Shown piece after piece: positions 16,982 through 26,216 of a stretch of 64,000 bases of DNA. The DNA is taken from assembly GCF_003944765.1 (NCBI RefSeq), contig NZ_RWIU01000001.1, positions 1,364,001-1,428,000 of the forward strand. The letters are read 5' to 3'. Source of the DNA: Hymenobacter perfusus. Its GTDB lineage: Bacteria; Bacteroidota; Bacteroidia; Cytophagales; Hymenobacteraceae. Position numbers and translations under genes: made by a program. Each line of letters starts with the position of its first letter. The first letter of the stretch is position 1. The notes below the pieces were generated by a model. The model saw nothing but the letters and a program-made list of their open reading frames with translations. It did no database searches and had not been told where the DNA came from.

Positions 16982-19027
16982 GTGTCCCAGCCCATCCTCT
17001 CCGTTCGCAACCTCACCATCGATTTTCACTCGCACCGGGGCAACACGCGGGCCGTGCAGGATATTTCCTTTGAGCTGCACCGGGGCGAAACCCTGGCCAT
17101 CGTGGGCGAATCGGGTTCGGGCAAATCGGTTACCTCGCTGGCTCTAATGGGGCTGATTCCGCTACCGCCCGGCCAGATTGTGAGCGGAGAAGCGCGCTTC
17201 CAAAGCGAGGCATTGGGTGAGGTGGATTTGCTGCAACTATCTGACAGACAGTTGCAAAAGGTGCGCGGAAACGACATCGGGATGATTTTTCAGGAGCCGA
17301 TGACCTCCCTGAACCCCGTGTACACCTGCGGCAGCCAGGTGGTGGAGGCGTTGCGCCTGCACACCAGCCTCTCGGAGAAGGAAGCGGCGGCCCGCACCGT
17401 GGAGCTGTTCACGATGGCCCAGCTGCCGCGCCCCGAGAAAATCTTCACGAGCTACCCCCACGAAATCAGCGGCGGCCAGAAGCAGCGCGTGATGATTGCC
17501 ATGGCCATGGCCTGCAACCCCGCCCTGCTCATTGCCGACGAACCCACCACCGCCCTCGACGTAACGGTGCAGGCCCAGGTGCTGCGCCTCATGGACGATT
17601 TGCGCCGCCAGCACAACACCGCCCTCATCTTCATCACCCACGACCTAGGCGTGGTGGCCGAAATAGCCGACTGGATTCTGGTAATGTACCGGGGCCGGGT
17701 GGTAGAGCAAGGCACAGTGCTCGATATCTTCACCAATCCCCAGCACCCCTACACGAAAGGCTTGCTGGCCTGCCGCCCAAAACTTTCCATAGGCCGAAAA
17801 AAACTTCCCGTAGTAGCCGATTTCATGCGTGAAACGGCGGATGGGGGCTTTATTAGCACTGAAACTGCCTCTACGCAACTGGTTGATGGTCTTGCCAGTG
17901 TCTCTGCGCCAGTAACCCCTCAAAGCGAAGCCGAAACCGCCAAAACGTTCCCCGTGGAACATCGTGTTTCACGCCCTGTGGAACCGCAATTCGGCCTTGA
18001 ATCGGCTCCTGGACTGGAATCGGGGCAGCCGCTGCTGTTCGATGTGGCCGTGCCGGAGGCTCGTAGCGCCACATCTGAACCTGACAGTGGAGAAATACGA
18101 GAGGTTACCGCAACGGAAGGCAACGTAGCCCAAGGCTTCAACCCTAAGGCACCCGCGCCAGCTACACGAGCAACGAACAACGAACACCAAACAACGAATA
18201 ATGATCCTATCCTGCGCGTCGAGAACCTGAACGTGCATTTTCCGATCCGGAAAGGCTTCTTCAACCGCACCAAGGAATTCGTGCGGGCTGTGGATGGGGT
18301 GAGCTTCGATATATATCCCGGCGAAACGGTGGGGCTGGTGGGGGAGTCGGGTTGCGGCAAAACCACGCTGGGTCGGGCGCTGCTGCGGCTGGTGGAGCCC
18401 ACGTCGGGCAGCATCCTGTTCGACGGCGTGGATCTGGCCACGCTACCGGCCGAGGCGCTGCGGCGGAAGCGCCGGGAGTTTCAGATGGTATTCCAGGACC
18501 CTTACGCCGCCCTCAACCCGATGATGACCGTGGGCGAAGCCATTCTGGAACCCATGCGCGTACACGGCGTAGGCGGCACCCGGCCGGAGCAGAAGGCCCG
18601 CGTGCTGGAGCTGCTGCGTACCGTGGGCCTCAAGGACGAGCACTTTCAGCGTTACCCCCACGAGTTCAGCGGCGGGCAGCGCCAGCGCATCTGCATTGCC
18701 CGGGCCCTCGCTTTGCAGCCCAAGTGTATCATCTGCGACGAGTCCGTGTCGGCCCTGGATGTGTCGGTGCAGGCCCAGGTGCTCAACCTGCTCAACGACC
18801 TCAAGCGCGAGTTCGGCATCACCTACCTGTTCATTACCCACGACCTCTCGGTAGCCCGCTTCATGTCCGACCGCCTGCTGGTGATGCGCCAGGGCCAGAT
18901 TGTGGAAAGCGGCCCCGCCGCCGACATCTACGCCAACCCTCAACACGAGTACACGCGTCAGCTGTTGGCCGCCATTCCCAAAGACACCCCCGCCGACATC
19001 CGCGCCGCCGTGGCGAGCCGGGCGTAG
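16982..19027 (+). CDS. Fused oligopeptide/dipeptide ABC transporter ATPase (DppD-DppF type)
   Basis: A 681-residue cytoplasmic protein containing two complete ABC domains of the peptide-transporter type. The first (about 1-265) has Walker A GESGSGKS at 42-49, signature ISGGQKQR and Walker B LLIADEP. The second (about 409-670) has Walker A GESGCGKT near 455, signature FSGGQRQR and Walker B CIICDES. E. coli uses separate DppD and DppF; here both are fused. The linker of about 140 residues is low in conservation and contains a repetitive DNA stretch (18165-18200, ACAACGAA-like words). The GTG start at 16982 gives [11 protein letters not shown]. No permease or binding-protein gene is adjacent. 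Confidence 0.92.
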   Translation: MSQPILSVRNLTIDFHSHRGNTRAVQDISFELHRGETLAIVGESGSGKSVTSLALMGLIPLPPGQIVSGEARFQSEALGEVDLLQLSDRQLQKVRGNDIGMIFQEPMTSLNPVYTCGSQVVEALRLHTSLSEKEAAARTVELFTMAQLPRPEKIFTSYPHEISGGQKQRVMIAMAMACNPALLIADEPTTALDVTVQAQVLRLMDDLRRQHNTALIFITHDLGVVAEIADWILVMYRGRVVEQGTVLDIFTNPQHPYTKGLLACRPKLSIGRKKLPVVADFMRETADGGFISTETASTQLVDGLASVSAPVTPQSEAETAKTFPVEHRVSRPVEPQFGLESAPGLESGQPLLFDVAVPEARSATSEPDSGEIREVTATEGNVAQGFNPKAPAPATRATNNEHQTTNNDPILRVENLNVHFPIRKGFFNRTKEFVRAVDGVSFDIYPGETVGLVGESGCGKTTLGRALLRLVEPTSGSILFDGVDLATLPAEALRRKRREFQMVFQDPYAALNPMMTVGEAILEPMRVHGVGGTRPEQKARVLELLRTVGLKDEHFQRYPHEFSGGQRQRICIARALALQPKCIICDESVSALDVSVQAQVLNLLNDLKREFGITYLFITHDLSVARFMSDRLLVMRQGQIVESGPAADIYANPQHEYTRQLLAAIPKDTPADIRAAVASRA

Positions 19028-19060
19028 GTGCTTCTCTGACTTGTACCTAACTGCGGCAGT

Positions 19061-19804
19061 ATGCGCATCATCTATCCTTCTCTGCCCTACGAAGTGCGTA
19101 CCGTGGACCCTATGTGGGCAGATGAATACCACTGGGCGCAGGAGCAAGGATGGGCGGTGGCATTGTATGACAGCGAAACCCAGCAGCTGAAATCCGCTAG
19201 CGTAACGCCGGCTCTTTACCGGGGCTGGATGCTTTCCGAAGCGGAGTACCTTAATTTGGCGCACCGCACGCCTCTGCTTGTGCCTGCGGCCAACTACCTA
19301 GCCGCACACTTGGCTACGGGCTGGTATGAAGCAGTCCGGGACTTCACGTTTCCCAGTCAGTTCCTGAAACCGCATCAACCGCCCGACTTCTCCACCGGAC
19401 AGCACTACTTTGTGAAAGGGCTGGTGAAATCGTTCGGGGTAGATTCGGTGGTGGCTTCTGCGGCGCAGTGGCAGCATCTTTGCCGGCGGTATGAACTATT
19501 ACCGGAAGAGTTGCTGTTCGTACGGCAGTTCGTGCCCCTGGCTCCCGACTCGGAACGTCGTTTCTTTGTTGTAGCAGGTGTAGCCTACGGAGCGGAAGGC
19601 ACTGTGCTGCCTACTTCCTTACAGCCTGTGCCGGCGCTATTGCAGCCCCGCCTGCTCTATAGCCTGGATGTTGCCCTTACTGCCGCCGGCCACCCGATTG
19701 TGGTGGAGGTAGGCGACGGGCAGGTGTCGGATCTGAAGGAGTGGGCTCTGCCTGATTTTGGCTCTGTTGTGCTTCGTGCTTTGTCCTGCGTAACCCAACC
19801 ATAA
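19061..19804 (+). CDS. ATP-grasp (R2K/DUF4343-like) protein
   Basis: A 247-residue protein that resembles the R2K clade of ATP-grasp domains (DUF4343). The recognisable parts are the central HYFVKGLVKSF strand and the C-terminal VVEVGDGQVSDLKEW metal/ATP-binding segment. ATP-grasp enzymes join a carboxylate to an amine or similar nucleophile; the substrate here is unknown, and R2K proteins often occur in tag-like or RNA-related contexts. The gene starts 33 nt after the ABC gene on the same strand and may share its transcript. No membrane segment is visible. Confidence 0.75.
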   Translation: MRIIYPSLPYEVRTVDPMWADEYHWAQEQGWAVALYDSETQQLKSASVTPALYRGWMLSEAEYLNLAHRTPLLVPAANYLAAHLATGWYEAVRDFTFPSQFLKPHQPPDFSTGQHYFVKGLVKSFGVDSVVASAAQWQHLCRRYELLPEELLFVRQFVPLAPDSERRFFVVAGVAYGAEGTVLPTSLQPVPALLQPRLLYSLDVALTAAGHPIVVEVGDGQVSDLKEWALPDFGSVVLRALSCVTQP

Positions 19805-19820
19805 CCTTCCTTTTTTACCT

Positions 19821-19836
19821 CGGAATAGTTATTCCG
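19821..19836. promoter_or_regulatory. Short palindrome upstream of rnr
   Basis: CGGAATA-gt-TATTCCG is a perfect 7-bp inverted repeat with a 2-nt spacer in the 174-bp gap before rnr. A second TATTCCG follows at once. It may be an operator or a weak terminator. Confidence 0.35.
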
Positions 19837-19978
19837 TGCTATATTCCGTATCATCTTTCCGAGGCCCGATTTCGGCCTGGATTATCTTACCCCGGGAAAC
19901 CTCGTAGCAGTACTAGTTTCCCACTTACTCAACCCCGCCGCCTGCGAAAACGACAACCACTGGCGGCCCCTTTTCTAC

Positions 19979-22528
19979 ATGAAAGAAAAAGACGAACCCG
20001 CCGCCCCCCGCGCCTCCCGCGCGAAGGCAGCCCGTGGCGAGAAAGCCACCACCACGCCCACCGAAATCAGCCAGGATCTGGTGTTTCGCATCTTCCGCGA
20101 CAATCCCGGCAAAGTGCTGGCCTATCGGCAGCTCTCCCGCCGCTTGGGCGTGACCACTAAAGAGCAGCGCGACGAGATTTTCGCGCACCTCAAGAACCTC
20201 AAGAAAAGCGGTCTGCTCACGCTCATGCAGAACGATGAGTACCGCCTCACCGACGACGAAGCCCTGCTGGCGGCGCCCGCCCCGGCCGCCAAAGGCCGCA
20301 AGCGCCCGGCAGCCACCCAGGCTTCTGCGGCCCCTGCCGGGGCCCAACCCGCCGACGTGGAGTTTGGCCAGGACCCGCTGGTCCACCGTCGCCGCGAAGC
20401 CGGCTTCGACTTCCCCGGCGACAACCGCCGCTCGGGCCGCCGCAGCGGCAAGCCCGACTTTACTGATACCGTAGTAGGCACCGTGGACCTGGCCTCGCAG
20501 AAGTTTGCCTTCGTGGTGAGCGAGGAAAGCGAGCAGGACATCCGGGTGTTTACCGACCGCCTCATGTTTGCCATGGAAGGCGACACGGTGCGGGTGCGCC
20601 TGCGCGGCTCCCGCGACGGCAAGCCTGTGGGCGACGTGGTGGAAGTCATCAAGCGGGAGCGGGCCGAGATGGTAGGCCGTCTGCAGATGCAGGGTGCCAT
20701 TGGCTTCGTGAAACCCGATAACCGCAAGCTGTACTTCGATGCGCTGGTAAGCCCAGAGCACCTCGCTGGGGCCCGCCACGGCGACAAGGTGCTGGTGCGC
20801 ATTACGGAGTTTCCGGAGGGCGATTCGGGCAGCCTGCCGTCGGGCGAGGTCATCCGCAACTTCGGGCCGGCTGGCCAGAACGAGGCGGAGATTAACGCCA
20901 TCATGGCCGAGTTCGGTTTGCCGTTTGAATTCCCAGCCGAGGTGGAGGAGGAGTCGGAAGCCATTCCGCTGGAAATTCCCCAGGCCGAAATTGCGCGCCG
21001 CCGCGACTTCCGCCACATCACCACCTTCACCATCGACCCCGCCGACGCCAAGGACTTCGACGACGCCCTCAGCATTCAGCAGCTCGAAAATGGGCACTGG
21101 GAAATAGGCGTCCACATTGCCGACGTGACGCACTACGTGCGCCCCGATATGGCCCTGGAGAAGGAAGCCCGCCACCGCGCCACCTCCGTGTACCTCGTGG
21201 ACCGTGTGATTCCCATGCTGCCCGAGCGCCTCAGCAACGGCCTCTGTTCCCTGCGCCCCAACGAGGACAAGCTCACCTTCTCGGCCGTGTTTGAGCTGGA
21301 CGAGAACGGCAAGCTGTACAGCTCCTGGTTCGGCAAAACCGTCATTCACTCCGACCGCCGCTTCGCCTACGAGGATGCCCAGGAGCGCATTGAAGGGTTG
21401 GAGTCAGACTACACGGCGGAGGTGCAGCTGATGAATAGCATCGCCAAGAAGCTCTGCGCCGCCCGCTTCCGGCAGGGGGCCATCAGCTTCGAAACCCAGG
21501 AGGTGAAGTTCAAGCTGGATGAAAACGGCAAGCCGCTGGGCGTGTACGTGAAGGAGCGCAAGGACGCCCACAAGATGATTGAGGAGTTCATGCTGCTGGC
21601 CAACCGCAAAGTGGCCGAGTTTGTGTTCAAGCTCCGCAACCGCAAGCCGCGCTTCACCATGGTGTACCGTGTACACGATGCCCCCGACCCCGAGCGGCTG
21701 CAGACCTTCGCGCTATTCGCCAAGAAATTCGGCCATCAGCTCGACCTCACCAACCCCCGCACCATCAGCACCGAGCTCAACGATTTGAGCACTGATGTGG
21801 TGGGCCGGCCCGAGCAGAACGTGATTCAGGGCCTGGCCATCCGCACGATGGCGAAGGCTACTTACACCACTGACCCCCGTGGCCACTTCGGTCTGGCTTT
21901 CGAGCACTACTCGCACTTCACCTCGCCCATCCGTCGCTACCCCGATATGATGGCGCACCGCCTGCTGGAACACTACCTGGAAGGCGGCGGCAACGTGGAG
22001 GTGGAGCCCATTGAGGAGGAGTGCAAGCACTCCTCCACCCGCGAGAAACTGGCCGCCAGCGCTGAGCGGGCCAGCATCAAATTCAAGCAGGTGGAGTTCC
22101 TGCAGGACCACATCGGGGAGGAGTTTACGGGCGTTATCTCGGGGCTTACCGAGTGGGGCGTGTACGTGGAAATCCAGGAGAACAAGTGCGAAGGCATGGT
22201 GCGCGTGAGCGACATCCCCGGCGACTTCTATGAGCTGGACAAGGACAACTACCGCCTGGTAGGTCAGCGCACCAAGCGCATCATTCAGTTCGGCGACGAA
22301 ATGCAGGTCATCGTGAAAGCCGCCAACCTGCTCGACCGGACCATCGACTTCGAGCTGGTGGACAACCGCCCCGACTCGGCAAAGAGCCAGGACCGCGACG
22401 ACCGGAGCGGCCGCCGCGGCTACCGCCCCGAGCGGAGCAGCGGCAGCAACGGTAAGTCCGGCGGCAGTGGCAAGCCTGGCTCAAGCGGCGGCAGCAAGCC
22501 CGCCGGTGGTGGCAAGCGCCGCCGCTAA
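19979..22528 (+). CDS. rnr: Ribonuclease R
   Basis: An 849-residue 3'-5' exoribonuclease that degrades structured RNA. Order: a basic Ala/Arg-rich N-terminus with a winged-helix-like segment (about 30-90), cold-shock domains, the RNB catalytic domain with the metal-binding aspartates in DPADAKDFDDA (about 353-363), an S1 domain (EEFTGVISGLTEWGVYVEI near 715) and a Gly/Ser/Lys/Arg-rich disordered tail after about residue 795. The low-complexity tail probably binds RNA. The first ATG of the frame is used. It is a single gene with a strong terminator. Confidence 0.96.
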   Translation: MKEKDEPAAPRASRAKAARGEKATTTPTEISQDLVFRIFRDNPGKVLAYRQLSRRLGVTTKEQRDEIFAHLKNLKKSGLLTLMQNDEYRLTDDEALLAAPAPAAKGRKRPAATQASAAPAGAQPADVEFGQDPLVHRRREAGFDFPGDNRRSGRRSGKPDFTDTVVGTVDLASQKFAFVVSEESEQDIRVFTDRLMFAMEGDTVRVRLRGSRDGKPVGDVVEVIKRERAEMVGRLQMQGAIGFVKPDNRKLYFDALVSPEHLAGARHGDKVLVRITEFPEGDSGSLPSGEVIRNFGPAGQNEAEINAIMAEFGLPFEFPAEVEEESEAIPLEIPQAEIARRRDFRHITTFTIDPADAKDFDDALSIQQLENGHWEIGVHIADVTHYVRPDMALEKEARHRATSVYLVDRVIPMLPERLSNGLCSLRPNEDKLTFSAVFELDENGKLYSSWFGKTVIHSDRRFAYEDAQERIEGLESDYTAEVQLMNSIAKKLCAARFRQGAISFETQEVKFKLDENGKPLGVYVKERKDAHKMIEEFMLLANRKVAEFVFKLRNRKPRFTMVYRVHDAPDPERLQTFALFAKKFGHQLDLTNPRTISTELNDLSTDVVGRPEQNVIQGLAIRTMAKATYTTDPRGHFGLAFEHYSHFTSPIRRYPDMMAHRLLEHYLEGGGNVEVEPIEEECKHSSTREKLAASAERASIKFKQVEFLQDHIGEEFTGVISGLTEWGVYVEIQENKCEGMVRVSDIPGDFYELDKDNYRLVGQRTKRIIQFGDEMQVIVKAANLLDRTIDFELVDNRPDSAKSQDRDDRSGRRGYRPERSSGSNGKSGGSGKPGSSGGSKPAGGGKRRR

Positions 22529-22597
22529 CCCGGCTGCATAAGGCAGAGGCAACACTCGCTGTTCAGCCCCGCAGCCCCTCAATCCTGATGCATACAG

Positions 22598-22631
22598 AAG
22601 CCCCCGACGCACTTGGCGTCGGGGGCTTTTT
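22598..22631 (+). terminator. Intrinsic terminator after rnr
   Basis: AGCCCCCGACGC and GCGTCGGGGGCT form a perfect 12-bp stem with a short loop, followed by T5. The facing TonB-like gene ends 18 nt beyond. Confidence 0.9.
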
Positions 22632-22648
22632 GCTGGCAGAAGGAAGGG

Positions 22649-23155
22649 CTATTGAAAGATGACCGGGAGCGTGAGGGACATGGGCACGGCGCTGCCGTTG
22701 CGGCGGCCGGGCGTGAACTTCGGGAGCCGGCTAACGCAGGCCACAGCCGCCGCATCGTAGGCCGGCGACAGGCCGTGGCCCGGTGCTACCTGCACCTCAG
22801 TAACCTCACCTGTAGTAGACACTATCAGGTTCACTAGTATTCGCCCGTGCTGCCGCGGCCCGCGGGGGCGCTGCAGGTTTTTGCGGAGAAAGTTCAGCAT
22901 GCTTTCCGTCCCACCTGGGAAGGCCGGCATCACCTCCACGTACGTGTACTTGCCCGTGGTAAATGGTAGCGAGTCGATGACTACTACAATAGCGGAGGAA
23001 GGAGCAACGGGAGCCGGCTTGCGGGTGGGGCGTGGGGGCGGGGAAACCGGCGCGGGTGGGCGGGCATCCCACCAGTTGTAGGAGTTCTGGGCACGGGCGG
23101 TAGTGGCTGCCATCAGTAACAGCCCGAGGCCGAAGAAGCGGGTAGTGGTAACCAT
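22649..23155 (-). CDS. TonB C-terminal domain protein
   Basis: A 168-residue exported protein. I start it at the ATG at 23155, which opens a signal peptide (MVTTTRFFGLGLLLMAATTARA). Next comes a short Pro-rich stretch (about residues 30-55) and then a TonB C-terminal domain of about 95 residues (VEVMPAFPGGTESMLNFL..., RILVNLIVSTTGEVTEVQV, LPKFTPGRRNG). It lacks the long Pro-rich periplasmic span of true TonB and has a cleavable-looking signal, so it may not energise transport itself. Single-domain relatives are abundant in Bacteroidota and their role is unclear. Confidence 0.85.
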   Translation of the reverse strand: MVTTTRFFGLGLLLMAATTARAQNSYNWWDARPPAPVSPPPRPTRKPAPVAPSSAIVVVIDSLPFTTGKYTYVEVMPAFPGGTESMLNFLRKNLQRPRGPRQHGRILVNLIVSTTGEVTEVQVAPGHGLSPAYDAAAVACVSRLPKFTPGRRNGSAVPMSLTLPVIFQ

Positions 23156-23199
23156 AGCGGGGTGGTAATTGTCTGGTTGCTGAACGCGGGACATCGGCC

Positions 23200-23207
23200 C
23201 GAAAGTA
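23200..23207 (-). promoter_or_regulatory. Putative -7 box of the TonB-domain gene
   Basis: On the minus strand TACTTTCG differs from TAnnTTTG at one position and lies 45 nt upstream of the start codon. Confidence 0.35.
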
Positions 23208-23292
23208 CGCGGCCCGGTGGTAGCTCGTTCCGGCCTTCGCACCTTCCCCCAACCCGCCGTACCTTGCTCATCTCAATCTTGACTACCTGTTA

Positions 23293-24264
23293 GTGGATCT
23301 GTCCTTCTTCTTCCAAAAACTCACTGCTGGCCTCGCCGATGTTTCCTACGGTGAGCAGCCTGCCAACCTCTACGAGCCCATCCGCTACATCATGGGCCTG
23401 GGTGGAAAGCGCATTCGGCCGCTGCTCACTTTGCTCGGTGCTCACCTCTTCACCGATGATCTGGACGCCATCATCAAGCCGGCCCTGGCCACTGAGGTCT
23501 TCCACAACTTCACCCTGCTCCACGACGACCTGATGGACCAAGCCCCTTTGCGCCGGGGCCAGGCCACCGTGCACGAGAAGTGGAATGCCAACGTGGCCAT
23601 CCTGAGCGGCGATGTGATGTTGGTGCGGGCCTATGAGCTGTTCCTCGATGTGCCCCCGCACCTGCTGGCCCACGTGCTGCGCCGTTTCTCGCAGACCGCT
23701 GCTGAAGTGTGCGAAGGCCAGCAGTGGGACATGGATTTCGAGACCGAAACCGAGGTCAGCATTGCGCAGTATTTGGACATGATCCGGCTGAAGACGGCCG
23801 TACTATTGGGCTTCGCGCTGGAGCTGGGCGCGCTGCTGGCCGGAGCTTCCCGGGAGGATGCCGACCACCTGCGCCAGTTCGGGGTGGGTATTGGGCTGGC
23901 CTTCCAACTGCGCGACGATCTGCTGGACGTGTACGGCGACGCGGCCACCTTCGGCAAGCGGGTAGGGGGCGACATCGTGAGCGACAAGAAGACCTACCTG
24001 CTGCTTACGGCCCAGGCCCAGGCCAACGCCGCCCAGCGTGCCACGCTGGCCCGTCACATCGGCCAGCCCGTGCCCGATGCCGAGGCCAAGGTGCAGGCAG
24101 TGCGCGCCATCTACGATGAGCTCGAAATCCGCCCCCAGACGGAAGCGCTCATCAATGATTACTTCCTCGATGCCTTGCAGCATCTGGAGCGCGTGGCGGC
24201 CCCCGAAACGCGCAAACAGCCCCTGCACCAACTGGCCCTTCAGTTGCTGGAACGCGAGCAGTAG
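23293..24264 (+). CDS. Polyprenyl diphosphate synthase
   Basis: A 323-residue trans-prenyltransferase that condenses isopentenyl diphosphate with allylic diphosphates. The first Asp-rich motif is DDLMD at 78-82 and the second DDLLD at 208-212; GGKRIRP is at 37-43 and the basic RRG follows the first motif. Chain length (for menaquinone side chain or geranylgeranyl products) is set by the residues before the first motif and cannot be decided by eye. A GTG start at 23293 is used because no ATG lies before the conserved N-terminal region. The gene is followed by the rhomboid gene on the same strand. Confidence 0.92.
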   Translation: MDLSFFFQKLTAGLADVSYGEQPANLYEPIRYIMGLGGKRIRPLLTLLGAHLFTDDLDAIIKPALATEVFHNFTLLHDDLMDQAPLRRGQATVHEKWNANVAILSGDVMLVRAYELFLDVPPHLLAHVLRRFSQTAAEVCEGQQWDMDFETETEVSIAQYLDMIRLKTAVLLGFALELGALLAGASREDADHLRQFGVGIGLAFQLRDDLLDVYGDAATFGKRVGGDIVSDKKTYLLLTAQAQANAAQRATLARHIGQPVPDAEAKVQAVRAIYDELEIRPQTEALINDYFLDALQHLERVAAPETRKQPLHQLALQLLEREQ

Positions 24265-24356
24265 GCTCCCGTGTCCTGCGTCGGCAGGATAGATGAGGTA
24301 TTCGTAAGGAGTAGCGGACTGCTCTTTCCTATTTCCTTTTCCCATTTTCTTCTCTC

Positions 24357-24995
24357 ATGGAATTAACCCCTACGCTGGTGCTGACGGTGCTTACTGCCGG
24401 CATCTCACTATACGCCTGGTCGAAACCCGAACTGCTGGACAGCTGGATTCTGGACCCCTACCGCGTGAAGCGCAGCAACGACTGGTACCGCTTCCTCACC
24501 TCCGGGTTTTTGCACGCCGATTTCGGGCATCTGCTGTTCAATATGATTGCCTTCTTCTCCTTCGGGCAGACGGTGGAGTACATCTTCCTGCAGCTGTTCG
24601 GGCCCACCAACGGGGTGCTGTTTTTCCTACTGCTGTACCTGGGCGGCATCGTGGTATCGGACATTCCCACCTATCTGCGCCACCGCGACGACCCCAACTA
24701 CCGCAGCCTCGGAGCTTCGGGTGGCGTGGCGTCGGTTATCTTCTCGGCCATCCTGTTTAACCCGATGGGCGGCATCCGCATCTTCCCCATTCCGGTTGAT
24801 ATTCCCAGCTTCATTTTCGGCTTCCTGTACTTGGCCTATTCCTACTACATGGGCCGCCGCCGGGGCGACAACATCAACCACGATGCCCATTTCTATGGCG
24901 CGCTTTATGGTATCGTGTTGACTTTCATTTTGTTACCTCGGGTCGGCGGTTTCTTCTGGGACCAAATTCGCAATTCAGGAATGTTAAATATCTGA
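24357..24995 (+). CDS. Rhomboid-family intramembrane serine protease
   Basis: A 212-residue membrane protein with about six helices. The catalytic serine is S121 in GASGG and the partner histidine H178 in DAHFYGALYG. The HADFGHLLFNM segment (residues 53-63) is the conserved second-helix motif. Loop L1 is short, and the region before the catalytic Ser is polar (LRHRDDPNYRS). Rhomboids cut single-pass membrane proteins within the bilayer; no substrate is suggested by context. It lies 92 nt after the polyprenyl synthase gene, so an operon is possible. Confidence 0.92.
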   Translation: MELTPTLVLTVLTAGISLYAWSKPELLDSWILDPYRVKRSNDWYRFLTSGFLHADFGHLLFNMIAFFSFGQTVEYIFLQLFGPTNGVLFFLLLYLGGIVVSDIPTYLRHRDDPNYRSLGASGGVASVIFSAILFNPMGGIRIFPIPVDIPSFIFGFLYLAYSYYMGRRRGDNINHDAHFYGALYGIVLTFILLPRVGGFFWDQIRNSGMLNI

Positions 24996-25097
24996 TTTTC
25001 AGTTATTTGAAACCTGGATAGATTGAGCTATATATCCATTTCGCAGCAGGAGCGTAAACGCCCGCAGAATACTCTCCAACCCATCACCTCCCTGCAC

Positions 25098-25382
25098 ATG
25101 AATAAGCTCATCTCCCTCACCAGCCGCATTCCGTCTTTCGCGCTATTGCTTTCTTTAAGCTTAATACCGCTTATCTCTTCTTGTAGCCGCCCGAGCCTAT
25201 ACAAGAGTAATGGCGCTGTGAGCATCTTCGGGGTTATCTACTACATCCTCGCCGTCATCACCATTCTTGACATTTTCAAGCAAGATTGGAGCCTGCTGAA
25301 AAAAGTCATCTGGACTATAATAGTGCTCGTGCCCTTTGGTCTGATTCTCTACTATCTGGTATCGGGTAGAGTCAAGAAGTAA
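25098..25382 (+). CDS. Small lipoprotein-like membrane protein with PLDc_N domain
   Basis: A 94-residue protein. The ATG at 25098 gives an N-terminal signal with a lipobox-like LISSC at about residues 24-28. It is followed by two hydrophobic helices that match the PLDc_N (phospholipase D-nuclease N-terminal) pattern: GVIYYILAVITILDIF, then WTIIVLVPFGLILYYLVSGR. This domain often stands alone in Bacteroidota and is not enzymatic. The frame is open from 25023, but that part has no homologous look. It ends at a strong terminator. Confidence 0.78.
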   Translation: MNKLISLTSRIPSFALLLSLSLIPLISSCSRPSLYKSNGAVSIFGVIYYILAVITILDIFKQDWSLLKKVIWTIIVLVPFGLILYYLVSGRVKK

Positions 25383-25404
25383 TAGTGTCATCTCAGTCTC
25401 AAGC

Positions 25405-25441
25405 AAAAAGCCCCGACACGTTGTGCGTGCCGGGGCTTTTT
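25405..25441. terminator. Intrinsic terminator, usable from both sides
   Basis: AAAAAGCCCCG and CGGGGCTTTTT arms around a 15-nt loop. A5 on the left and T6 on the right make it usable by the + gene and by the - strand DUF2939 gene ending at 25462. Confidence 0.87.
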
Positions 25442-25461
25442 CGTGGCCGGTAGGGGAGATG

Positions 25462-26082
25462 CTATCGGACCAGTAGGCGCTGCTTTTCCAGGCGGGCAAC
25501 CTGCCGGATAAGTGCGCCACTGTTGCTAATGGCTGTGGCCTGCCAGTAGTCGCCCTGATTACGCATGCTCACTTCCAGCACCAGCGTTGTGTCGTAGAGG
25601 GGCTGCGTGAACTCCAGGCCTATGAAAGCCTGGTTACCCTCCTTACGGGTGTATTTGATGCCTTTGAACCTGCTGCCTTCGCCCACTACTTTCCCGGCCA
25701 GCCCCAGCACCGACACGTTCAATGGCCCTGCCGAGCCAGCCTCGGCCGCTGCCTGGGCCGAGCCCGTTTCCACGTAGCGTCTTACCTGCTCCCGCGCCGT
25801 GCGGGCCAGCTGCGGCTTGAATAGCTGCAGGGCTCCCGTCAGGGCCAGCCCTCCTGAATTCAGGCCGCTCAGGGCCGCACCCTGCTCCGCCACCTGATCC
25901 ACTAGGTTGCTGGTGACGCTGCCAATATCCACGTACCGCTCGAAGGTGGCCACGTCGTGGTCGGTCACAGCTTTGTAGGCCTGCATCAGGGAGTATTCGG
26001 GGCCGGTCCGGAGCTGCCGGTAGTAGAGGTAGCCGCCTACGGCCAGTACTGCCAGTAGTATGAGCAGAATCGTCTTTTTCAT
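25462..26082 (-). CDS. DUF2939 domain protein
   Basis: A 206-residue protein with one N-terminal membrane anchor (residues 4-21). The family motif follows directly: GPEYSLMQAYKAVTDHDVATFERYVDIGSVTSNLVDQ. The rest is a periplasmic alpha/beta domain that ends in a basic tail. DUF2939 proteins are envelope proteins of unknown function. The ATG at 26082 opens a standard MKKTILLILL start. The neighbour upstream is the divergent GDPD gene. Confidence 0.82.
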   Translation of the reverse strand: MKKTILLILLAVLAVGGYLYYRQLRTGPEYSLMQAYKAVTDHDVATFERYVDIGSVTSNLVDQVAEQGAALSGLNSGGLALTGALQLFKPQLARTAREQVRRYVETGSAQAAAEAGSAGPLNVSVLGLAGKVVGEGSRFKGIKYTRKEGNQAFIGLEFTQPLYDTTLVLEVSMRNQGDYWQATAISNSGALIRQVARLEKQRLLVR

Positions 26083-26216
26083 TCGGGGCGAATAGAAAGG
26101 TGAGAGAGGGATAGTTACTAATCCTACCGATGCCAGCGAACTTCTTTGCGCCAGTACCGGGTAAACAGAATGCAGCGGGTGGTATCTGTACGAAGCCGAA
26201 GGCCGTAGGGCTTACC

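Noticed and set aside
18165..18200. Two separate ABC genes with an intergenic repeat
   Set aside because: The frame is open without a stop from the first ABC domain through the linker into the second, so a fusion is the simplest reading unless there is a sequencing error.
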